Assembly (NCBI GenBank): GCA_004431415.1
Contig: QPMI01000645.1
Location: 1 to 64,000, forward strand
Reading direction: 5' to 3'
From: Cyanophora paradoxa
Lineage: Eukaryota; Glaucocystophyceae; Cyanophorales; Cyanophoraceae
DNA: 64,000 bases
Every line of letters begins with the position of its first letter. Position 1 is the first letter of the stretch. Below, piece after piece: positions 34,711 to 45,200 of this stretch. Below the pieces are notes generated by a model, which saw nothing but the letters and a program-made list of their open reading frames with translations, had not been told where the DNA came from and did not search any database. The position numbers and the translations under genes are program-made.

Positions 34711-36230
34711 CGGGATTTGCGCTCTCAATGCGTAAATCGAGTTTTGCGCCGACGGAATGCGAACAAAGAAGACCGTAGCCGAGCGCCAGGCACGAAAGAG
34801 CTGAGCGACTCGCTAGCCGCGGAAGCGGCGCGAGGCGAGCACGGGATTAGCAGCAGGCTGCTGCGAGCGCCCCTCAAGGGACTAGCTGAGCTAGCCGTTG
34901 GGCCGAGCCAGCGGGCTTGAAGCCGCCGAGCTCCGGGGGGTACGCTGATTCGGGGTTTCCCTTCACGCCCAGCTTCGCTCGCGGCCGCCCCAGGCCACGA
35001 AGCGACCAGCGGCGAAGCGAAATCGCTCCCGCCACCTCCCGCGATTTTTCCTTCCGGGGCGCCGAACCTCGCCACCCAGCGAGCCCCGGCGCCGCGAAAA
35101 GTTCGCGCAAAAAGGCAATGCATACGGCGACCAGCGCCAGCGTTCGCCGAGGGTATTATAATACGTGGTTCCTTGCCGTCTCCTGTGCACACGGTTCCGG
35201 ATGTTACTCCCGCTCGGTGCCGGCCACCAGCGCGGACGTGGTCGTGCACAGCTGATCCGTGGTAATTTACAATGGTTCCGTCGAAGATTCGGGCACGAAC
35301 CGCGCAGACTCGGTGTACCGGTCGTCATTCGTGTTTCCACGCGCGTCCGCTGGGCCCACTTGTGCCGGGCCGGGGTCCAGCGCGCCCCCAAGAAACAGTC
35401 GCGCGGCTTCGTGGAGAATCTCGAGTTTTCCCCGCTGGGTTTTACCCTGTTTTCCTCTGGACCCGTGGGTGCCGAGCCGGGGTCCAGCGCGCATGACCGT
35501 TACGCGGTTTTCCCGCGGTAACTTGCTGGTTTTCGAGTCTGCCGCCCCGGCGCGGGGGGAGACTTCGCGCATGATTCGGAGTCCTGTTGGTTTTTGATGA
35601 GCCTCGGTTGTCGTACGTTGTACGACTCCTTGGTCTCATGGTCGTCTGCGGACGACGGGCACGCTACGCGTGTGGTAGGGGGTACTGCATTCGTGCTGCG
35701 TTCGCTACGCTCACCCCCGCGGCCTCCGGCGGCGGTACCCGGCTTCGGATCCCCGAACCCGGAAGAAACCGCGTACCCCTCCCCGGGGTACGCCGTTCGC
35801 CCCAACCGGCCCCACAAGGCGCGGCCCGAGGCCGAACGCGTACCCCGGAGAGGGGTACGGCGTCAGAGCGGCCCCGATCAAGTGTACCCCGAGCGGGGTA
35901 CCCCGATCGGCCCCGCGACGGCCCCGAGCGGAGTACCCCGAGCGGGGTACACCGTCTCGACCCGCAACGGCCCTCCCCGGGGTACAGGCGCCTAGCACGC
36001 TTACCCCGGAGAGTTCTTGTTCCGGAACTCGCAAGGGCGAGGCCGGAATGGCATACGGCGATCCGCCCTGGTCGATCGCCAACGTATTATGATACGTGGT
36101 TCCCGGGAAAGCAGCCTTGAGCTGCCGTACCTCAGGGCCCAACCCGATGCGCTATCCCGTGCATCTAGCTAAGTAGTGTCAGGCGTAAGATAGCTAGGTC
36201 TTCTGCATTCGAATGAAGCGAGGCGTAAAT
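34711..36230 (+). mobile_element. Insertion A, short unit (1.52 kb)
   Basis: It has the same left 313 and right about 555 bases as the long unit around a private core of about 650 bases (35025-35673). The core contains an inner copy of a right-end segment. GCATACGGCGACC followed by GTATTATAATACGTGGTTCC (about 35120-35172) parallels GCATACGGCGATCC followed by a GTATTATGATACGTGGTTCC segment (about 36052-36105). It looks like an internally deleted, non-autonomous derivative of the long unit or of a common ancestor. Confidence 0.75.
35770..36020. repeat. Second GTACCCC/GGGGTAC hairpin cluster
   Basis: Same hairpin order as at 34250-34500, in the right end of the short unit; near-identical over its length. 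Confidence 0.85.
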
Positions 36231-39200
36231 GGCAGCAGCACGCAGGCGGCGCGAACCGGAACACCGGGCGGCCGGGGGGCGGCGGAGGCCGGCGGGACGA
36301 CCCGCGAGGCCCACTCGTCTGTTACAACTGCGGCAAGGAGGGTCATGTGGCTGCGCGCTGCCCCGACCCTCCGCGGGAGCGGCGTGGAGGAGGCGACTAC
36401 CGCGCGGTGCAGCCCCCGGCGCAGGCGAATTACGCGGCGACGGGCGCGAACGCGACTCCGACGGCACCGGCCCAGCCGCCGATCTCGCAGGAGCAGGTCA
36501 ACTCGATGCTACAGGTGGTCCAGGCGGCACTCCTGAACAAGGCGGGCACCAACGCGGTCGCCGCCAACACTCCGGAGGCCGAGGCCCTCTGTAGGGAGGT
36601 CATCCGACAGTACCTCCAACGCATGGCCGAGGAGAAGCTTACGGGATCAGAACGCCGGCGGAGGAGGCGAGCAGCACGCGAAGCGGTGGACGCGACGGCT
36701 GCGGGTGCGGAGCAGCTGGAACTGCGGACGGCCAGTTGGGAAGACGACGGACGGATGGAGAGGCAGTCGGACGGCACGCCGTCATCCAACTGGGCTACAC
36801 CGGCGGGCTCGTCGGGATCAGCATCGCCCATGTCGACGGGCACACCGCGCGGACGGGAGCCGATGGTAACGGACGGCGCTGCGGCCGGGCTCGCCCAAAC
36901 CGCACAGCCGGACGGGACCTGTGACGACGCGACGGACCCACTGCACGGACCTGAGACGGCAACAGTGAACGGCGCTGCAGTCGGGCTCGCCCAAACTGCA
37001 CAGCCGGACACGACGCCCGTCAACACGGCGGCGACGGAGACGGGACCGACCGACCCCGCGTCAGAGCTCGCTCGAAACGCGCAGTCAGAGTCGGCCCCAC
37101 TCTCTACGTTCTTCACTTCCGTGCTGGAACGGGCCCGACGAAGCTTCGCGGCCCTGCACATCCGCCTCCAAGGCGAGGCAGTCATGCCGGAGGAGGAGCG
37201 CACCGCTGCTCGGCAGGAGCGGGAAGAGGACGACCCGGGGTCGGGGTCGGAGGACGCGGAGAACGACAGCCTCGACGGCGGGCCACTGCGCCTCCGAGGA
37301 GGAGGAGGCAGCAATACGCCAACCCCGGACGGAGGCGACGACGCCTTCAACTCGGAGGCAGTCCAAGACGTTATCGACCCGATGCCGCCGCTCACCGCAC
37401 TGCCGGCACCCGTGCCGCTAGGCCCGGGCCAGATCGAGCTCTTGGGCGTGGCGGTCGACCCGGCGGAGATGGCCGCGGCGGAAGAGCAGGACGACCCGCC
37501 TCCGCTCTGGCGCTCCGACGACGAGGCGAGAGGCGACCCGGACTCCGACGACGACCTCTATCCACCGACGGGGACGTACCCGAACGGCTACGACAGCGAT
37601 TGCAGCTCGACCGCATACTACCCGACTACGATGCTTGACATCGAACTCGCCGACGCACGAGCAGCAGCGGCTCGGCGGGGCGTCACAGTGGAGCAGCACC
37701 TGGCGGAGCAGCTTGCGGAGGCTGAGGCGGCACTTGACCGCCCCCAGAGCCCCAGCGACGTCTGGGCGGGCGTGGCCGCGAGGATGTCGCCGGGCAGCGA
37801 GCGCGCCCCGGGCAGCATCAGTACGTACGTCGACGAGTGGCTCCTGGGGATCGCAATGACAACGGAGGCGAACCCGGCGGCGGACACAGCTACACCGGCG
37901 ACACCCGCGGCTGCGACGGTCCTCCGGGCACGGGCCCGCCTGCTGGCAGGACGAGCGATCGCCGACAGAGCCGCACGCCACCGCACGGACGCTCGCGACA
38001 CCCAACGCGAGCTGCAGGGCGACGCGACGGCGCGCGACGACGTTGCGGATCAAGTACACGACGGCCTCATGCAACCAGCCGTGCTCCGCCTGATTGCTCA
38101 GGAGGCCGCGAGGAGGGTGATTGGGGCGCGGGCGGTCGATCGCGGGACCACGTACCAGGCCGCCCAGCAGACGATCAGAGGCGACGTCACGGCGGAACGC
38201 GAGCTGACAGAGGCTGTCCTGGCGGACCTGCGGCAGTGGCGTCAGACAGGCGCAGCGGCGGAAGCGACGGCAGCGGTCACGGAGGCCTGCAACACCCCCA
38301 TGTTGTACACGGTCTACGACACCACGTCTGGCTTCCTCAACCCGCCCCAGCAGACGCCTACGCTCATCGCCCCTCCCGCGCGCCTTCTTCACCCGGGAGT
38401 CATGCCCTTTGGTTCGAGCTCGGGGACGAGCACAGGGCTGTACGACCGAACGGTGGAGGACGTGCTCGCGATGCAATTAGCGGGGCTGCTGGATGCTGAC
38501 GGACAACCCACGGCAACTGCCGACGCTGACCGTGACCAGACGCGGGAGACGGACGCGGCCGAAGTGCCGTATACACCGACGTTCGCAGAGGGGAGGACAC
38601 GCGTCGAGATCATCGCGAACCTGCTGCGAGCGGTCGAGAACAGACTGGAGACCATGCCGCCCCCGCCGCCTCTCCCGCACATGCCCCCGATTCACTACGT
38701 CGACGACGAGGCGATTATCCAGGGTCAGGCTGAGACCATCGTGGACGCCATCATTGCTACGCTCCGACACCGCGTGGATGACCCGCGCACGGAGCTCCGG
38801 CGACGCTTGGGGGATGAGCTCTCGAGGTGGACGGGGGGGCCGTATATCGTTTACCACAATCGGGGGCAGATTGCACGGCTCCATGCAGCTTTCCTACGGG
38901 CACTCGATCGCATCGCCATCATGCAGCAGTGCCGCCCACCACCACCGCCGCGCCCGCGGCACGAATCCGACGACGACGAGGATGACCTCAACGGCTTCGG
39001 ACCCTCCGACGCGGCTACCAAGTCGAACGCGGGACGGACGGCACAAACCACAGCAACGACTGCGAGCGGCTCGGGGAGACGCCGGCCGTCCCCGCTGGAG
39101 GAGGTGGACCCGCTGGAGACTCTCCTGGAAGTCTTCTACCAAGCCAAGCTAGCAGTGCACGCAACTACGGATGCGCCAGACACCGCGGGCACAGTACTGC

Positions 39201-42200
39201 GTCTTCGCGGAGGAGCGGGCAAGCGGACCCGGTCGACCGCAGGCATCAGCTCAGGCGAGGACGACCCGCCACGGCAGCGCCCAAACCGCCCACCGACGCC
39301 AGCCGTGACGGACCCCGCGCTCGGGCTCGCCCAAAGCGCGCAGGCCGTGATGACGACGGCGTCAGCAGAGGCCGCAGAGTTGCAGCGCGTGGAGAAGTTG
39401 GCACCCGCTGGCGAGCAGTGCCTGATGACGGCGGAGGCCGCGGAGACGCAGCGCGCGGAGGGCGCGGAAACGCCACCTGCAACGGACCCCACGTTCGGGC
39501 TCGCCCAAAGCGTGCAGGCCGTGACGGCGGCGTCAGCAACGGAGGAGGACGCGAAGGCGTTGGCACCCGCTGGCGAGCGGTGCCCGACGGCGGCAGAGGC
39601 CGCGGAGACGCAGCGCGCGGAGGGCGCGGAAACGCCACCTGCAACGGACCCCACGTTCGGGCTCGCCCAAAGCGTGCAGGCCGTGACGGCGGCGTCAGCA
39701 ACGGAGGAGGACGCGAAGGCGTTGGCACCCGCTGGCGAGCGGTGCCCGACGGCGGCAGAGGCCGCGGAGACGCAGCGCGCGGAGGGCGCGGAAACGCCGC
39801 CTGCAACGGACCCCACGCTCGGGCTCGCCCAAAGCGTGCAGGCCGTGACGGCGGCGTCAGCAATGGAGGAGGACGCGAAGGCGTTGGCACCCGCTGGCGA
39901 GCGGTGCCCGACGGCGGCAGAGGCCGCGGAGACGCAGCGCGCGGAGGGCGCGGAAACGCCACCTGCAACGGACCCCACGTTCGGGCTCGCCCAAAGCGTG
40001 CAGGCCGTGACGGCGGCGTCAGCAACGGAGGAGGACGCGAAGGCGTTTCAGTTGGCACCCGCTGGCGAGCGGTGCCCGACGGCGGCAGAGGCCGCGGAGA
40101 CGCAGCGCGCGGAGGGCGCGGAAACGCCGCCTGCAACGGACCCCACGCTCGGGCTCGCCCAAAGCGTGCAGGCCGTGACGGCGGCGTCAGCAATGGAGGA
40201 GGACGCGAAGGCGTTGGCACCCGCTGGCGAGCGGTGCCCGACGGCGGCAGAGGCCGCGGAGACGCAGCGCGCGGAGGGCGCGGAAACGCCACCTGCAACG
40301 GACCCCACGTTCGGGCTCGCCCAAAGCGTGCAGGCCGTGACGGCGGCGTCAGCAACGGAGGAGGACGCGAAGGCGTTGGCACCCGTTGGCGAGCGGTGCC
40401 CGACGGCGGCAGAGGCCGCAGAGACGCAGCGCGCGGAGGGCGCAGAAACGCCACCTGCAACGGACCCCACGCTCGGGCTCGCCCAAAGCGTGCAGGCCGT
40501 GACGACGGAGGCGACGGCAGCGGAGCCAGGCGGCGACGTCGTAACAACACCACCACCGGACGCCCCACAAGAGCACACGTACTCTCCGAACTCGCCTTCC
40601 CATCCGGATCACCCCATGAACATCACGAGGATGGAGATCGACTCGCCGTCAGAGCACACGCATGACGAGGCGGAGCACACGTGGGAGGCGAATTATCGAC
40701 GACGGCTGAAGACGGGCCAGACGATTAACAACGACACTCGATACCGTGCACTCGCAGAGTACACGATGGACAAGTACGGAGTCCCGCGGTCGTCAAACGT
40801 GAGACGCCAGGTGGCGGACGGATTGATGCGCAATATGGACCCCCCACCCCGAACGGCACCAGCCCACCAGGCCCTACACCCGGGCAACGCGGAACTGATT
40901 GCGGAACTCACACGGGCGGACGCGGGCGAACTGCTCAACGCCCATGCAGGCCCGATCGACGAGCGGTGGCTTGGGCTGTGGGGGAGGTTGACATCAGACG
41001 GACGTTGGCGACTCCTCCAGTGGACGGCAATGGAACGCAACGTCGACACGGCTACGCTGGCCGCGCAAGAACACCGAGAACGAGCGGCGAAGTTCGCCGA
41101 GATCCAGGCGGCGGGCGGGGGCCGGCGGATGCAGGAAGTCGAGCGGGGCGAGGAGCCACGCGCGTGGGAGACAACCGTGGCGGCGGACGTCGCGCGGGCT
41201 TACGCGGTCCACCGGGGCATCGACAAGGAGATGTCTACCGCCGGGATCGGCGACGGCAACGTGGAAGAAGCCCTGAGGTCGCTGAGCTCTCGTGAGGCCG
41301 GCTACTACAGGGTCGTCAGTCGGGCGGTCTTCACGATGCTCGGAACCAACACGGTCTGGAACCCGCAGTGGATCACGGGAGGACGCCCGGGGGGCCCCCC
41401 GCCGACCCACTTACCACGATCCATGAGACCAAAGGAGCGGTCGATGATGGACTACGAGTTCACGAACCCATCGCAAGAGGAGGGCGTTCGCGAGCGGCAG
41501 ATCTGGCAACACCTGGCGCCGCTGATGGAGGCCGTCAAGCCGTGGGTTGGACTCACGGATACAGCCCGCTTCGGAGCACTCGCTGCGGAGGCTGACAAGC
41601 GACGTGTCTCGGTGGAACAGCTGCCGGACATACTGATCGAGGAGTGGGGACAGCTCTGCGACCTCGCGCGGCAAGCAGGCTACTTGCGGTGGGAGCGCGT
41701 TGCAACGGGCGCGGATAACCCCAGGCACCAGCACGTCGCGGTGGCCGACATTTTCGTCCAGACACTCGACCTTCTCGGCCGCCTGGACCACGAGCGGGAC
41801 CGGTACCACCCGGGCCAACCCTGGTTCAAGGTGTTCCGAGCGCTGGCGGCCGAAGAAGCGGGTTATGGGAAGGGGAGGCGGGCGCGAGAGCTGTACGAGC
41901 AACTCGCAACCCTACGGGACTCCGTCACAGGACGTGCTGAGACGGAGACGCTACTGAAGATGTACCGCGGGGAAAACGGCTGGGACGGCTGGCAGTACCG
42001 GCTGCCGCACGCAACGGCGTCGGTAGAATTCTCAACGGTCTACACGTCGCGCGACCTGAACAAGACGCGAACGGGGGAGAGGCCGTACATCGACAGGGAC
42101 CTGACCGAGCCATTCCGGATGGATACCGAACTCCCCAGGCGTGACTTCAGCATCTGGATGGCGCGCCAATCGCGTTATGTACGTGACGGGAAGAGCCTTC

Positions 42201-45200
42201 CCTCGCCACCGCTGAGCCGACACTGGGGAGAGGGCGCGTACGGCACAGACAAGGAGAGTCTCGTGGTCACGACGCAAGTGGAAGTGCAGGCAGCACTACT
42301 ACACGCCAAGCTTCCACAGTTCAGGCGGGCAATGGCAGCACTGATCATGACGGGGTTCTCGGGCTTCGTCGACCCCTTTGTCGAAGCGCCGGAGCGGCGT
42401 TGCAGCGGGGAGATCAGCGACGCGGCATGGCGCGACTCGGCCAGGCAGGGCCTTTCGTGCCTCGGACACGATAGCCTTCTCGCACTGTTCGGCGTCGAGA
42501 TGCGCGAGATCGGACACTTCACCAACGCAGTCGACAGCATCATGCCCACGCTCGTCGCGTTGGGTATCGAGCTTGGCAGACGGCTGAATGGCGAGCGTCA
42601 GCGACGCGGGCGAGGCGCCCCCATCCAGTTCGACACGGGGCTTCTCGAAAAGGCGCTAACGTCCCAAGCAATGGATGAGGCAGTCGAGGAAGCTACCCGT
42701 TACGTCATGCTAGCGGCAGCCACGATGGAGACGCCGCCAGCACTGGAGGAGTGCCCCGACGCCGAGGTCGCTTTGCGACTCCGTACGCACGCGATAACGT
42801 GCGGACTGTCACTCTTCCTCGCGGCGCGGGACCCGAGGGCGGAAGGAGGTCTCCAGTGCCCTCGCACACTGTGGGACTCGAAGGGCAGCGAGGTCGAGTG
42901 GGTGGACGTGCTCAACACGAACCGAGCGTTCGACTACGACCTCCCGGACGGGTTCCTGGTGACGTTCCTCGTGGAGATCTGCGAGAGCTTCTTGACGGTG
43001 GCGCGGTATGCACGCACAATCGACGGGCGTACACCGACGATCGCTTCGGTGGCTGCAGCGGAGGACAACGAGAGTAGGGCCCTCTTCACGCGCACCAGGC
43101 CTAGCTTGCGCACGGGCCGCACAAACGTGAACCTCGAGGCACTCTCCTGGAGCACTGCCTTCCGTACGGCACTCGGCTTCACGGGCAAAGCGCACCTGTT
43201 CTGCGACCTCATGGAGGAGTTGCTCTACGTGAATGCGATGGCGGTGGATGTACCGTTCAGATTGGTCGACGGCGACTTACGGGACGGAGCACGACGGGAG
43301 GCGATTGCCACCTACCTGCGCCAACGGCGGGTGATCCCCGTACACTACAGATTCGTGTCTCGCGAGAGCAAGACGCGCGCGATTGTGCACCTCACGTACT
43401 CGGCGGGGCTGGCACGGCTGCGTCGGGATCACAACGTCATCCGTGACAGCATTGCCATGCTCGCCATCGAACTGCACAACGACCGGGAGGAGGGGAACAA
43501 GCCGAACGCAGCGTTCAGTTGGGCTCCGCAGCCGCCCCAGGCCCCCATGCACCTGGCAATTCACGATCCCGATGTCACGTGGTACGCGGCGCCTTTTCAG
43601 TCGACACCGTTCATCCTTGGCCGGCGGGGGGAGAATCTCCGGCTAGTTCCCATCGCAGTGGCGATGACGTCGCTCAGGACCCTCTTGCTCAGAACGGTCA
43701 CGGAGCGGCTGCGCGAGTCCATGACAACGGCGATTGCGACAGCGACGGGCGAGTCGGACCCGCACAGCGCGAAGGCGCAGCAGGCTGTACGAGTACTGAC
43801 TTCCTGGATCATGGAGATGGCGGCGTCGCCCTTCAAGGCGTACACGGTCGCAATGATTGTGGGCCACCCAATGCAATTCTTCACTCTCCTGCGCACGCTC
43901 CATCGCGAGCAGCTGCAGCACGGCAACGAGGGACTGCAGCGTTACCCGCTGACTCCGAACCGGCAACTCCCCGTCGTCATGCAAGGGCGGCGGCAGGACT
44001 GGGAACGGAACATCCCGCTACACCACTTGCCCGTACGCTCGGCAAAACCCGGCGCCTGGCCGTACTACGCGGGCGCCAACGCTTTCGGTCTCCCAACGGT
44101 GATGGAGGGGGAGATGAACGAGACGGAACGCCGAGTTATCGTGCACTTTGCGCTACGTCCGGCCCCGAACGTTGCAGGACCAAGCGGCGGCTCTGCGACA
44201 ACGGTGGCGACGCTATCGCCCCCTCAGGACGCTCGGCCTGAGAGCGCGGCAGTCGCCCTCGTGGCGAGCGGCGACCCGGCCCGGATTAACACGAGCCGGC
44301 GACCTGCGAAGCCCCACGAGGTGACGGCCGTCGACATGCTACTCCATGGAGGGCCACTGGCACAGGCCGTCGGCAAGCAACTGCAGCACGGGGACGGCGC
44401 GTTGACGGCAGACGACAGAGCAATCCAGCAGGACCTGTTCGTCCCGACACCTCTCCCACGCCACGACGTCGACACGGATCCCTTGCTCCTTCGGGATCAG
44501 CCGGCGAGCGGCTACTTCCACTACACCACGTGGAGACGCCTGCACGAGCGGGCCGAACCGGTTGACGGTGCCATCGCCGCGGCGTTCGAGTCACAACGGG
44601 CACGGGCACCTCGCATCCAAGGGCGGCTCTTCCAGCAGGCGATGGGCCAGCTGCTCGGACAGCCAACAGGCCCGCGGGCCAGACCGGGGGAGGAGCGCGC
44701 TGGAGCGCCAAGCGCCCGGCCCCTGGCCGAGGCCCCGCAACGCCGGCGGAGGCGCCAGCAGCCACAACCGGAGGACCAGCCCTGGGAGCGTTACGATGCA
44801 CTGGGACGGGTGTGCATCAACGGGGACGAGCTCACGCTCTTCACGGACGTCAAGGCGGGGACAACGGCGCTGCAGAGCCGGTTCGAGTACAGGGCTCCGA
44901 CGCGGACGGCGCTGGCCTGGCAGCATCCGAGTCATCCCACCTCCGCCGAGGAGCTGACGACGGACCACGGATCCGTGTTCGACCCGGCCCGCGACGACGA
45001 CATTCATGCAACGATGGTGTTCGAGGTGCAGTTGCCAACGACAACGGAGCGACACTGGCTCGGGACGGACGACGGGACGGGCCACGACCTTCTTCTCGGG
45101 TTCTCGCATGTCCCCGACCCGCATCGGGAACTGACAGCGGTCGCCCACCTGGCTTCCTGCTTTGCCACGACAGCCTTGCGCGTCCACTTGGCATTCCCCT

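Larger units (their letters stand above)
24671..36230 (+). mobile_element. Insertion A: composite of two head-to-tail elements
   Basis: It begins CGGGATTTGCGCTCTC and ends GAGGCGTAAAT. Inside, at 34710|34711, the same end is joined directly to the same start, so it is two units in tandem. It has no convincing protein-coding gene, no long terminal inverted repeats and no target-site duplication longer than one base. A CATTCGAATG palindrome sits 14 bases before the 3' end. Exact removal restores the retroelement frame at a T^GGC site. The nearest known behaviour is that of rolling-circle (Helitron/Helentron) non-autonomous elements, but the canonical TC...CTRR ends are absent, so the class is open. 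Confidence 0.8.

Noticed and set aside
24671-36230. Classical Helitron
   Set aside because: Starts after T with CGGG and ends GTAAAN rather than TC...CTRR, target is T^GGC rather than A^T, and no Rep/helicase is visible. Only a rolling-circle-like mode remains possible.
24671-36230. Terminal inverted repeat DNA transposon
   Set aside because: The ends share only ATTTGCGC versus ATTTACGC in inverted sense plus scattered matches, which is too short and imperfect to call TIRs, and no target duplication fits.
39426-40505. CRISPR-like array
   Set aside because: Repeats are 162 bp, in frame, without unique spacers, and lie inside a protein-coding ORF of a eukaryotic element.
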